The position numbers and the translations under genes are program-made. This document shows positions 1 through 7,439 of a stretch of DNA of 37,300 nt, in pieces. Positions within the stretch are counted from its first letter, which is position 1. Each line of letters begins with the position of its first letter. Origin of the DNA: Prevotella sp. UBA5387 (GTDB lineage Bacteria; Bacteroidota; Bacteroidia; Bacteroidales; Bacteroidaceae); contig DHOP01000064.1 in the NCBI GenBank assembly GCA_002407775.1, forward strand, positions 1 through 37,300. The letters are read 5' to 3'. The notes beneath the pieces were generated by a model. That model had not been told where the DNA came from. It saw nothing but the letters and a program-made list of their open reading frames with translations, and ran no database searches.

Positions 1-168
1 TCACTCCAAATTTCGGAAGACCCAGAATTTTTCATCCTTATCAAATCTAACAAAGTCGTCTTCGCTAAGAAATGAATACACGTATGGATTATTCTCATCA
101 TCAAAGATGACTTTCACTTCTTCGATGATTCCACGGTCATTTACTAAAAATTTGTTTTCTTTGTGCAT
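1..168 (-). CDS. small hypothetical protein, last gene of a leftward operon
   Basis: An ORF of 55 codons plus stop (ATG at 168-166, TGA at 3-1). The product is acidic and rich in Asp, Glu and Phe, with no membrane segment or recognisable domain. It follows the 182-430 gene by a 13-base gap and shares the direction of four overlapping small genes. That context is the main reason to believe it. I do not recognise a family. The upstream sequence has only a weak AGGAAA-like ribosome site, which is normal for Bacteroidota. Confidence 0.45.
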   Translation of the reverse strand: MHKENKFLVNDRGIIEEVKVIFDDENNPYVYSFLSEDDFVRFDKDEKFWVFRNLE

Positions 169-181
169 TGGTGATGTATTT

Positions 182-430
182 TTATATTTTTCCTGACTTT
201 AGTTTGTAGATAACTCCTTGCGAAAGTATCTCGGTGAGGTACCCTGTCCGATGGCCATGCCACCATTCCGAATCGACCATGGTTACGGCAGTGATGATAT
301 CTATCAACTTTCCATCGAAACCTATATGCCCGATTGGGTCAAAGGCTTCACTCAATGTGTTGTAGGTCATAAATCCACCAAGAATATTGGGGCTATTGGT
401 TTGGTAAAAGGTGTATATCTTCTTAATCAT
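182..430 (-). CDS. small hypothetical protein (82 aa)
   Basis: The ORF could start at 448, but the ATG at 430 is preferred. It begins inside the last codons of the upstream gene (stop at 425-423), giving the short stop/start overlap typical of translational coupling. The product is soluble, with a Trp-Trp-His-Gly-His cluster in the middle and a conserved-looking Gly-rich stretch before it. No family is recognised. It sits in a five-gene leftward run that ends the integrative element, so an accessory mobile-element role is plausible but unproven. Confidence 0.5.
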   Translation of the reverse strand: MIKKIYTFYQTNSPNILGGFMTYNTLSEAFDPIGHIGFDGKLIDIITAVTMVDSEWWHGHRTGYLTEILSQGVIYKLKSGKI

Positions 431-653
431 CAAAGTCTTGGGATTCATTTACACTCTTAAAGCTTTTGCCTGGCTTTAAGATTATATATATAATTGCCAT
501 ATATATGATGGGTAGTGATATAAGTACAAAAGGATCATCTTTATATTTCTTGCCAATTATTTTCATAAAGATCATTGCCAAAAAGAGTTCAAATAAAATT
601 TTAATACTCCTCATAAATTTATGGCTAAACTTCATCACTTTATTCATAAGCAT
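423..653 (-). CDS. small predicted membrane protein (76 aa)
   Basis: The reading frame has two hydrophobic segments, roughly residues 18-33 and 43-58, separated by a charged KKYKDDP loop. This is the layout of a small two-pass inner-membrane protein. Its start overlaps the end of the 640-804 gene by 14 bases, and its end overlaps the next gene's start, so translation is probably coupled. No family is recognised. Similar tiny membrane proteins are common cargo in Bacteroidota mobile elements, which is context rather than proof. Confidence 0.5.
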   Translation of the reverse strand: MLMNKVMKFSHKFMRSIKILFELFLAMIFMKIIGKKYKDDPFVLISLPIIYMAIIYIILKPGKSFKSVNESQDFDD

Positions 654-804
654 CTGCTGATTTATGGTGTTTAAACTTTGCTATCCTACCATGCAATGCC
701 ACTATGATAAGTAAAATGGCAAAGGGGTCGGCTTGCTTTCCATTTCTAACTCTATCCCAAAATGGTAGAATTGCTAAGCTAAGAAGTTGTTTCCAAGTCA
801 TCAT
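640..804 (-). CDS. small predicted membrane protein (54 aa)
   Basis: This is a 54-codon ORF with an ATGATGA junction: its ATG at 804-802 overlaps the TGA stop (803-801) of the upstream DUF3853-like gene. Its own stop lies inside the next gene's first codons. It has one hydrophobic segment (about residues 28-38, FAILLIIVAL) and a basic C-terminal side. Overlaps at both ends in an otherwise tight operon are the best evidence that it is translated. No family is recognised. Confidence 0.5.
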   Translation of the reverse strand: MMTWKQLLSLAILPFWDRVRNGKQADPFAILLIIVALHGRIAKFKHHKSADAYE

Positions 805-1088
805 ACCTTCATCAAATCACGTATCATGTTCTTGTCAAACCAATAGGTTGCACCTATCTTCCTGATGGCAGGATTGATTTTGCCACTCTTCACCAGACGG
901 CATACGGTGGGTACACTACAATGAAGATACATGGCAAGGGACTTATACCCGGAGATCCAGACATCTTCATCAAATAACTTCTTTGATGTAACTTCACTCT
1001 CGCTTTTATACTCAGACATGAGAGATACAAAATCCTTAACGGATAGCTCCGCCAGAGGGGTCTTTAAGAATGATTCTGATAGTTTCAT
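801..1088 (-). CDS. DUF3853-like helix-turn-helix protein
   Basis: A 95-aa protein whose second half reads like a MerR/excisionase-type helix-turn-helix: the WISGYKSLAMYLHCSVPTV core, then RLVKSGKI, and an IGATYWFDK wing. I recognise this as the DUF3853 pattern found beside integrases in Bacteroidota mobile elements, where such proteins are thought to act as DNA-binding regulators or excision factors. It starts the five-gene leftward operon and lies 188 bp downstream of the integrase. That intergenic region carries a -7 promoter box and two inverted repeats that it might bind. Family confidence is moderate. The excision role is inference. Confidence 0.75.
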   Translation of the reverse strand: MKLSESFLKTPLAELSVKDFVSLMSEYKSESEVTSKKLFDEDVWISGYKSLAMYLHCSVPTVCRLVKSGKINPAIRKIGATYWFDKNMIRDLMKV

Positions 1089-1094
1089 ATTTCA

Positions 1095-1271
1095 CACTTT
1101 AATACATTAAGACACAATGGCCACAACCGGGCCACTGTCATCGTCACGAATAAGAATTAAAGATTGTCGGGAAGAAAACTATCTTACCTGTTTCGACAAA
1201 TGTATTAAAGTGCCTCGAAACGACATTGCAAAGATAAGCAAATTTATTTCATACAACACCTTTTCGAGGCA
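1095..1271. repeat. two abutting inverted repeats in the integrase/DUF3853 intergenic region
   Basis: The first pair is a perfect 14-bp inverted repeat, CACTTTAATACATT at 1095-1108 and its complement at 1199-1212. The second is a perfect 10-bp pair, TGCCTCGAAA at 1211-1220 and its complement at 1262-1271. The second pair brackets the probable promoter of the leftward DUF3853 operon. They could be operators, an mRNA structure, or a very small invertible segment. Confidence 0.7.
1229..1256 (-). promoter_or_regulatory. probable promoter of the DUF3853 operon
   Basis: On the minus strand there is TATCTTTG (plus 1229-1236), matching the Bacteroidota -7 consensus TAnnTTTG. A TTG at plus 1254-1256 lies 17 bp upstream, somewhat shorter than the usual 19-21 bp. 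The box lies entirely between the arms of the 10-bp inverted repeat. Confidence 0.45.
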
Positions 1272-1276
1272 TATTT

Positions 1277-2587
1277 CTATTCATCAAACTGTTTCATGTA
1301 TTCAGACTTCACTTCGTCAGCAATGTCAATATATGGTTTCATTGCCTTGTAGTCGCTGTGCCCAGTCCATTTCATCACCACACTGGGCGGTATGCCCTTT
1401 GCCAACGCAGTACAGATGAATGTGCGACGACCACAGTGGGTTCCTATAAGCTCGTACTTTGGCTGTACCTTATCTATTCGCTTATTTCCCTCATAGTGGG
1501 TAGTCTTGATAGGTTCGTCTATGCCAGCCAACTTACAGAGGGCATGAAGGTGCTTATTCATCTTTTGATTACTGATAACTGGTAGCACCTTATTGTCAGG
1601 GAGGTGAACGTCGGAGTATTTATCAAGTATCGCCTGTGCCTTGGAGTTTATCTCGATGAGAATACGATCCGAGGTCTTTACCGTTACTATCTCTATTTTG
1701 CCATTGTGTATATCGTCCCATGAGAGGTTACAAGCGTCCGAATAGCGTAAGCCTGTATAGCAAGTAAAAAGAAATATGTCTCGTATTGGGCCGAGAGCCA
1801 CTTGTTTGGCAGGAATCTTCATCGTCTCAATGGTCGTCAGTTCCTCAGCAGTCAGGAATACCACACGCTTAGACGCATTTTTCAGCTTAGGCTTGTAGTA
1901 TTCAAAGGTACGATTAGCGTGATAACCCTTCTCGTAACACCACCGCAGGAACCACCGCAAGAATCCCAGCTGTTTGTTGATGGTACTGTTTTTCATACCA
2001 TTCTTACCAAGATAATCGATGAAGTTGGAAATACCTTCTTCATCAAACTTATCAAAGGTCAGCTTTTTGTCGAACCCTGTAAGATGATTACGAAGTGCCG
2101 AGAATTTCTCGTGTGTTGCAGGAGTCCAGTCATTCAGTTTACCATTGACCTTGACAAACTCATCAAAACACTTCCACAAGCTCTTACTTTTAGGTTTCTC
2201 TGGTTTTATATCCACTTGCTGAACAGATACATTACTATCTTTTTCGGGAAGCGTAGCCACGACTTGGGGCTTCGGAGTGCTATGATATTTATAAGCATAG
2301 CGTAGTTCTGCAGTGGTAGGCATCACATTTCGTAACTCAAAGTCTCGAAAGATAGACACCATATCTACCTGCATTTGCGAGAGCTTATCATTAAGGTCAT
2401 TTGCAAGGGCAGCACTTGAATTAAAGAGGATTACACGCTGTTGCCGCTCATCCCAATTATCCTTATCGAGGATGATACCGGTTTGAAAATCCAGTCGTTT
2501 ACCATCGTATGATACACGCATACGAAGTCGGCTTTCAGCATTACGCTGATTTTGGAGCGAGAATTTAATTGTTCGTTTGATGATCAT
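1277..2587 (-). CDS. tyrosine recombinase / integrase of the left element
   Basis: A 436-aa site-specific recombinase of the Bacteroidota integrase type. Residues about 1-110 form the arm-site DNA-binding domain, 135-235 the core-binding (SAM-like) domain, and 240-436 the catalytic domain. The catalytic set is visible: Arg281 (TGLRYSD), His384 and Arg387 (HCGR), His410 (TGHSDY) and Tyr419 (KPYIDI). The protein therefore looks intact and active. It would cut and rejoin DNA between the element and its chromosomal attachment site. It reads leftward, away from a tRNA-Ser 3' fragment at 2918-2933 and an array of phased TTGACCCA repeats, the usual layout of int beside its att site. An upstream TAACTTTG box on its strand may be its promoter. 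Confidence 0.92.
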   Translation of the reverse strand: MIIKRTIKFSLQNQRNAESRLRMRVSYDGKRLDFQTGIILDKDNWDERQQRVILFNSSAALANDLNDKLSQMQVDMVSIFRDFELRNVMPTTAELRYAYKYHSTPKPQVVATLPEKDSNVSVQQVDIKPEKPKSKSLWKCFDEFVKVNGKLNDWTPATHEKFSALRNHLTGFDKKLTFDKFDEEGISNFIDYLGKNGMKNSTINKQLGFLRWFLRWCYEKGYHANRTFEYYKPKLKNASKRVVFLTAEELTTIETMKIPAKQVALGPIRDIFLFTCYTGLRYSDACNLSWDDIHNGKIEIVTVKTSDRILIEINSKAQAILDKYSDVHLPDNKVLPVISNQKMNKHLHALCKLAGIDEPIKTTHYEGNKRIDKVQPKYELIGTHCGRRTFICTALAKGIPPSVVMKWTGHSDYKAMKPYIDIADEVKSEYMKQFDE

Positions 2588-2605
2588 ATCCGATTCCTTT
2601 TATTT

Positions 2606-2613
2606 CAAAGTTA
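2606..2613 (-). promoter_or_regulatory. -7 box of the left integrase promoter
   Basis: The minus strand carries TAACTTTG, a full match to TAnnTTTG, 19 bp before the integrase ATG. The first two TTGACCCA repeats lie just upstream, where the -33 region would be. Integrase binding there could repress its own gene. Confidence 0.5.
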
Positions 2614-2629
2614 GTGAAATAACCATTCT

Positions 2630-2780
2630 TTGACCCACTTTTGACCCATTTTTTGAGTCTTATTTCTCACTTTGTAAAATAAAATTTCAGCGGAATTCCG
2701 AAGGTTCAAAAGTCGGGTATTTTTGAACCCCGATGTTTTGACCCACTTTTTGACCCAACATTGACCCAGTTCTTGACCCA
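2630..2780. repeat. phased TTGACCCA direct repeats (probable integrase arm sites)
   Basis: There are six exact TTGACCCA copies starting at 2630, 2641, 2738, 2750, 2761 and 2773, plus a degenerate TTGAACCC near 2722. Within the two clusters the spacing is 11 or 12 bp, so the copies lie on one face of the helix. The position between int and the probable att site fits arm-type binding sites for the N-terminal domain of the adjacent integrase. Confidence 0.75.
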
Positions 2781-2896
2781 CTTTTTTGAGTGGGTTATTC
2801 GTACCGTCATTATCAGTCAAATAAAATCATTTCAAAAAATATCAACAAGAAATTGAATATCAAGTATTTTTGATAACAATTGATATTGCCGTTTAA

Positions 2897-2904
2897 TAAC
2901 TTTG
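2897..2904 (+). promoter_or_regulatory. isolated -7-like box TAACTTTG
   Basis: A perfect TAnnTTTG match on the plus strand, just before the tRNA-Ser 3' fragment and the hairpin at 2979-3010. No -33 element at the right distance is seen, so this is a weak call. Confidence 0.3.
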
Positions 2905-2917
2905 TACGATAGTCTTT

Positions 2918-2933
2918 ATCCCTCTCTCTCCGC
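2918..2933 (+). other. probable attR: 3' end of a tRNA-Ser gene
   Basis: ATCCCTCTCTCTCCGC matches the T-arm/acceptor 3' end of a typical Bacteroidota tRNA-Ser gene. The rest of the tRNA is absent here, since the bases before it do not continue the T-loop. Elements that integrate into tRNA 3' ends leave such a copy at the far end, and the int gene, repeats and orientation all agree. The intact tRNA would lie left of this window, which would confirm the call. Confidence 0.6.
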
Positions 2934-2978
2934 TGAAAATAATTTACAAGTTATGTAGATTAGTTCGCAAAATTCACT

Positions 2979-3010
2979 AAGTGCCGTAAAATCAATGATT
3001 TACGGCACTT
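2979..3010 (+). terminator. strong intrinsic-terminator hairpin
   Basis: A 12-bp perfect stem (AAGTGCCGTAAA with TTTACGGCACTT), an 8-base loop and a following T-rich run. It lies 45 bases after the tRNA-Ser 3' fragment, so it is probably the original terminator of that tRNA gene. Confidence 0.75.
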
Positions 3011-3053
3011 TTTGTTTCTTCACCTTTCTTCTCTGACCCTCTAAAAAGCCTAA

Positions 3054-3170
3054 TTGTGGTCCCATTGTGGTCCCAATTTGGCTACACATACGGTACAGAA
3101 AATGTGCCAGCACAAAAATTGTAGCCAAAGACCCTATTCTGACCACGAAAAGACCCAAATCAGACCACAA
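3054..3170. repeat. GTGGTC sites in both orientations upstream of the second integrase
   Basis: TTGTGGTCCCA occurs twice in perfect 11-bp tandem (3054-3064, 3065-3075). The inverted form GACCAC occurs at 3141 and 3163, 22 bp apart. TGTAGCCA copies are mixed in: inverted at 3079-3086, direct at 3120-3127, with another at 3255-3262. The helical spacing suggests recombinase or regulator binding sites. Confidence 0.55.
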
Positions 3171-3178
3171 TAAAATTA

Positions 3179-3208
3179 TTGAAAATCAGTCGCTTATGTC
3201 TAACTTTG
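3179..3208 (+). promoter_or_regulatory. promoter of the second integrase
   Basis: TTG at 3179-3181, a 19-bp spacer, then TAACTTTG at 3201-3208. This is the best Bacteroidota promoter match in the window. Transcription would start near 3214 and leave a leader of about 120 bases. Confidence 0.65.
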
Positions 3209-3332
3209 CACACGGAAAGTTTTCCGGTACAGGAAACGGGTACCTGTGTTTTTCTGTAGCCAAAACGGCTTCTGAGAGAACACAGCCCTCACCTGCCGAA
3301 CTTGAAGTTGCACCATTAAATTTATTAAGCGT

Positions 3333-4473
3333 ATGAGACGTGCATTTAAAGCGGTTTTCTACATTCGTGGAAACTATGTGAACAAGGAAGGGAAAAGTGC
3401 CATCATGATTCGCATCTGTCTTGATGGTAGCCGAATCCCTGTTGGAACAACAGGTATCAGCATCGAGCCTGAGAAATGGGACAGTAAACGCCAGCAAGTA
3501 CGTGGCCGGACTACCGAGGTCTTGCACTTCAACAAGAGTCTCGATGGCATCCGTTCTGAATTGGAGGCCATCAGCGACAAACTCGAAAAGGAAGGCAAGC
3601 TGACCCTTGAAAGAGTCAAGTCTGTCTATCATGGCATCGACGAAGACAAAAGCACCATTGGCAAGCTCTTCGAGTCCTACATTAATAATGTAAAGGACCA
3701 AGTTGGTGTGAGTCTGAGCCAGACCTCTCTCAGAAAATACCAGCTGTGCCAAAAGCGTTTCATGGAAATGCTCGAGAAAAAGCATCATTGCAAGGACATG
3801 TCACTCAAGGAGCTCAATCCTGTCGTTGTACAGGACTACAAGAACTACCTGATGACTGATATTCGCATGTGCAATAACACAGCAGTAAAGACGCTGAAGA
3901 CGTTCAAGACCGTTGTCCTCTACGGCATCAAACTTGGGGTCATCCACAAGGATCCATACCTGGGTGTCCGTATGCACTTGGATGCAGTTGACCGTGGTTT
4001 CCTCACTGACGAAGAGATTGAGGCCATCATGACCAAGCAATTCGATATTGAGCGACTTGAGCTCGTACGCAACCTGTTCGTATTTTCCTGCTTCACTGGC
4101 CTCGCATATATCGATGTCAAGGCACTGAAGCCTGAGAATATCGTCAAGCTTAACGGCGTGGAATGGATTATCTCCAAGCGTGTCAAGACAGAGATTCCCA
4201 TCAATGTAGTTCTCTTTGAGGGTGCAAAGCTCATCATAGAGAAGTACAAGGATGCACCGAAGAAAAAAGGGCATGTATTCCCTGTCTATTCCAATCAGAA
4301 GACCAATGCTTATCTGAAAGAGATTGCAGCGGCATGCGGCATCAATAAGGAGCTGACCTTTCACATGGCCCGTCACACATTCGCAACGCTGAGACTGAGC
4401 AAAGGCGTACCCATAGAATCCGTTTCGCGTATGCTCGGTCATACGAACATTCGCACGACTCAGATTTATGCCA
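3333..4473 (+). CDS. tyrosine integrase, 5' exon (gene continues at 6964-7121 after a group II intron)
   Basis: Joined to 6964-7121, this gives a 432-aa integrase. The 5' exon holds the arm-binding domain (about 1-100), the core-binding domain (105-205) and nearly all of the catalytic domain. Visible active-site residues are His344 and Arg347 (HMAR), His370 (LGH) and Tyr379 (TTQIYA). The usual first Arg is Ala258 (TGLAYID). Loss of that Arg is known in Bacteroidota integrases such as IntDOT, so it need not inactivate the protein. Exon 1 ends one base into codon 381. Without splicing, translation runs into the intron and stops at 4496, giving 387 aa that keep Tyr379 but lose the C-terminal tail. 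The gene lies upstream of upxY. An integrase at the head of capsule loci is described in Bacteroides thetaiotaomicron. Confidence 0.9.
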
Positions 4474-6963
4474 GTGCGCCCAGATTGGTTGCTTGATAAA
4501 TGCTTCTATAGCAAGAAGTTAGGATTGGGCTCGATATAATCCTATCGTCAATCAGCTTATCCAAAGAGGAAACTCAGAGGGGAGTGTAGCATGCTGATTA
4601 AAGTCCCGAGTTCACAAATAGCCATGTGACGACTGAGGGGCAAGACGAAAAGACATATATGAGGATGAAGCCTTGATTGGTTTAACGATAGTTCGGCGGT
4701 ACCACATCTTGCAATGGCGGAAGGCTATCATAAACGTCATTTCATAATACTCTGTCTATTTTGTGTTAGTGCAGAGCAACAAGAGCCGATTATGACGCAG
4801 CCGCAATAAGCGGAAACGAACGAAAGTCGCATCCGACAATATGTCATGCCAATAGTTATCAAGTGTAGCTAACTGGGGATTGCCTAAATCGGAAAGCCAA
4901 AAGAATGGCTATTGGGGTTGGCCCATGAATATCCGACATGGCAACGGAGCTCTCGTAGTAGTCCGAGCAGGTTAATGGCCTGCACATGGCGAAGGAGAGC
5001 AGTATGTAGCTTTAGTACAAACAAAGGAAAACGTGAGAGACGTATGAGAAATCCTGAGCAAGTATTAAACATTTTAGCTGAACACAGCAGTGATTCAAGC
5101 TACAAGTACGAAAGACTCTATCGTATCTTGTTCAACGAGCAGATGTTCTATGTCGCCTATCAGCGTATACACGCAAAGCCCGGCAATATGACTGCCGGAA
5201 CAGATAAGAAGACAGCAGACGGCATGAGCGTTGACAAGGTAAATAAGCTGATAGACAGCCTTAAGAATGAGACCTACAGTCCCAAACCTGCAAGGAGGGT
5301 TTACATACCCAAGAAGAACGGCAAGAAACGTCCTTTGGGTATTCCCGCTTTCGCAGACAAGTTAGTGCAAGAGGTGGTAAGGATGATATTGGAATCTATC
5401 TATGAAGGTTATTTCGAATGGACCTCGCATGGATTCCGACCTAATCGCAGTTGCCATACCGCACTGAAGAGTTTGCAAAACAACTTCAATGGTACTAAAT
5501 GGTTTATTGAGGGAGACATAAAAGGCTTCTTCGACAACATAGACCACAACGTGCTCATTGAAATACTAAGGGAAAGGATATTAGACGAGAGATTTCTACG
5601 TCTGATACGCAAATTTCTCAATGCAGGGTATTTGGAAGAATGGCAATTCAACAAGACCTATTCGGGCACACCGCAAGGCGGCATCGTCAGTCCAATATTG
5701 GCGAATATCTACCTTGACAAGTTCGATAAGTTTATGGAAGAATATGCACAGAAATTCCGCAAGGGAACAGTGAGGCGCAGGAACAAGGACATCTGTAAGC
5801 TAAACAACCGCGTGCATTATCTTAAAAAGAGAATAAGCGAGGTTAAGGATGCAGGTAAAATATCCGCAATGATAGATGAACTTCGTACTAAACAAAGGCA
5901 GATACTGACAATGCCGAGTGGAGCCGATATGGATGAAAATTTCCGTAGACTGAAATATGTGCGGTATGCTGATGACTTTCTCATTGGGGTCATTGGCACA
6001 AAGGTAGAGTGCGTCAAAATCAAGGCCGACATTACTCATTTTATGCAAGAAAAGCTGAAGTTGGAAATGTCGCAAGAAAAGACTCTGATAACCAACGCAC
6101 AAGACTACGCCAAATTCTTGGGCTACGAGATTTGTGTTCGTAAAGACTACACTACACAGAGGAATGCGAGAGGAGAGATACGCAGACATCGTAATGGAAA
6201 TGTGGTTCTTCATATATCACGGGAAGTGATTAAAAAGAAGCTCATTGACCTTGCGGCAATGGAAGTAGTCTCGGAAAAAGGCAAAGAGGTTTGGCGGTAC
6301 AAAGGGCGAACGTACCTTATGGACTCAGAGCCCCATGAAATCGTCAGCCGCTACAATACTGAGATACGTGGCTTCTATAAGTATTACTCTATTGCAAACA
6401 ATGCATCGGCACTTGGTCACTCTTTCGGGTGCATCATGAAGTTCAGTATGTTCAAGACTCTTGCCATGAAATGGAATTGTTCCGTGAGGGCTGTAACAAA
6501 CAAGTTACGTGAAGGCGATAACTTTGTTGTTTGGTTCACGGATAAGAAGGGCGAGAGAAAGCCAAGAGTGTTCTACAATGAGGGCTTCAGGCGGTTGACC
6601 GACTTGGGGACCGCAAAGTATGACAATCTGCCTTACATGTTCATTACTCCCTCTATGAGTTTGATTGAAAGACTATTAGCAGGGAAATGTGAACTTTGTG
6701 GTAAGGAGGCAAAGGTTGAAGTACACCACGTCAGAAAACTTTCAGAATTGAAAGGCAAGACTGAGTGGGAACGAAGAATGCTCAAAATGCACAGAAAGAC
6801 GCTTATCGTTTGTGCAGACTGCCATAGCAAGATTCATAGCGACTAAAGCTAATGCTGTTACATATGGAGAGCCGTATACGCGGAGACGTGTAAGTACGGT
6901 TCGGGGGCAGACTTGTGAAAACCTACCTCCGTAAGGAGGCAAGGCGTCACGGGTCGAGCCTAC
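4474..6963 (+). mobile_element. group II intron, full length (2,490 bp)
   Basis: The 5' end is GTGCGCCC, the group II start signature. The 3' end carries a 34-nt domain V at 6869-6902, with the AGC triad, a GAGA tetraloop and GAGCCGTA pairing with TACGGTTC. A CCTCC-GTAA-GGAGG hairpin follows, and the intron ends in CTAC. Removing exactly 4474-6963 turns GCC-A plus AG-ATA into Ala-Lys-Ile and restores the conserved integrase C-terminus, which fixes both boundaries. Positions 4474-5043 are the RNA part (domain I onward) and hold no gene. The intron is in the sense orientation of its host gene, so it can splice from the mRNA. Confidence 0.92.
5044..6846 (+). CDS. ltrA: group II intron-encoded protein: reverse transcriptase / maturase / HNH endonuclease
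   Basis: A 600-aa LtrA-type protein that assists intron splicing and copies the intron into new DNA sites. The RT domain shows EGDIKGFFDNI around Asp158, GTPQGG at 208-213 and the catalytic YADD at 308-311. The maturase (X) domain follows at about 400-540. The C-terminal HNH endonuclease shows Cys549/Cys552, His561-His562, Cys589/Cys592 and His593/His598. All key residues are present, so the intron is probably mobile. The frame is open back to 4912, but those codons overlap structured intron RNA and do not look like RT sequence. The ATG at 5044 begins the standard family N-terminus. Confidence 0.93.
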   Translation: MRNPEQVLNILAEHSSDSSYKYERLYRILFNEQMFYVAYQRIHAKPGNMTAGTDKKTADGMSVDKVNKLIDSLKNETYSPKPARRVYIPKKNGKKRPLGIPAFADKLVQEVVRMILESIYEGYFEWTSHGFRPNRSCHTALKSLQNNFNGTKWFIEGDIKGFFDNIDHNVLIEILRERILDERFLRLIRKFLNAGYLEEWQFNKTYSGTPQGGIVSPILANIYLDKFDKFMEEYAQKFRKGTVRRRNKDICKLNNRVHYLKKRISEVKDAGKISAMIDELRTKQRQILTMPSGADMDENFRRLKYVRYADDFLIGVIGTKVECVKIKADITHFMQEKLKLEMSQEKTLITNAQDYAKFLGYEICVRKDYTTQRNARGEIRRHRNGNVVLHISREVIKKKLIDLAAMEVVSEKGKEVWRYKGRTYLMDSEPHEIVSRYNTEIRGFYKYYSIANNASALGHSFGCIMKFSMFKTLAMKWNCSVRAVTNKLREGDNFVVWFTDKKGERKPRVFYNEGFRRLTDLGTAKYDNLPYMFITPSMSLIERLLAGKCELCGKEAKVEVHHVRKLSELKGKTEWERRMLKMHRKTLIVCADCHSKIHSD

Positions 6964-7121
6964 AGATAACTAATAAGAAGATAGAGAATGACATGGCTAA
7001 ATTCTTCAAAGACAAGACTATATGCGACTTCAACAAGGAGTCTGCAACAATGACAAGTAAGGATAAAAAGACTTCCAAAACAAAAGGTAAGAAGGACAAC
7101 AAAGCGACCGATAGGGCTTGA
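6964..7121 (+). CDS. tyrosine integrase, 3' exon
   Basis: It continues codon 381 of the integrase begun at 3333. The first residues, ITNKKIENDM, are the usual Bacteroidota integrase sequence directly after the catalytic Tyr. The tail then becomes Lys-rich and ends at TGA 7119-7121. The segment is about 52 residues, and it supplies the C-terminal helix that in many tyrosine recombinases docks on a neighbouring subunit. Without it the protein would probably not assemble properly. The open frame extends upstream to 6915, but that part is intron. Confidence 0.85.
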
Positions 7122-7170
7122 CAGCACGTCAACAGTCAGAACATGACTATTGTCTCTTAGTTAAGAAGGA

Positions 7171-7203
7171 CTCTTGATGCTATATGTGTCAAGAGCCCTT
7201 TTA
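7171..7203 (+). terminator. intrinsic terminator after the integrase
   Basis: The stem CTCTTGA (7171-7177) pairs with TCAAGAG (7189-7195), then CCCTTTTA. It lies 50 bases after the integrase stop. Confidence 0.65.
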
Positions 7204-7266
7204 CTTTATAGGAATGACAACCTGAAAAGCATACGACAGCAGCACAGCAAAAGATACGGTTATTTA

Positions 7267-7355
7267 TGTAGCCAAATTGTAGCCAATACTCCTTTTAAAA
7301 ATGTAGCCAATATGTGTAGCCAAATTGTAGCCACCGTCTCGTACAATTGTAGCCA
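7267..7355. repeat. six TGTAGCCA direct repeats downstream of the second integrase
   Basis: Exact TGTAGCCA copies start at 7267, 7278, 7302, 7315, 7326 and 7348. The gaps are 11, 24, 13, 11 and 22 bp, mostly near whole helical turns. The same octamer occurs upstream of the gene at 3079 (inverted), 3120 and 3255. The copies probably mark the two arms of this integrase's attachment site. Confidence 0.7.
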
Positions 7356-7402
7356 ACATGCCTATAATAGTAATGGAATCAGCGAGTTATAACGCAATAT
7401 AT

Positions 7403-7410
7403 TAGCTTTG
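7403..7410 (+). promoter_or_regulatory. possible promoter box TAGCTTTG
   Basis: Matches TAnnTTTG but has no clear -33 element. It lies just before the structured stretch 7440-7680 and could drive it. Confidence 0.3.
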
Positions 7411-7439
7411 AGGGATACACAGAAACTCAAATTATTTAC

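Noticed and set aside
2611..2820. 69-aa leftward ORF
   Set aside because: Its sequence is produced by the TTGACCCA repeats (recurring Val-Lys-Lys/Glu-Trp units), so it is not a likely gene.
3186..4442. Long leftward ORFs (200 and 213 aa) opposite the second integrase
   Set aside because: They are antisense to a well-supported catalytic protein and show no domain pattern.
3333..4496. Integrase truncated and dead
   Set aside because: The apparent early stop lies inside the group II intron. The exon at 6964-7121 restores the normal C-terminus.
5800..6213. 137-aa leftward ORF inside the intron protein gene
   Set aside because: It lies antisense to the RT and maturase domains and has no recognisable features.
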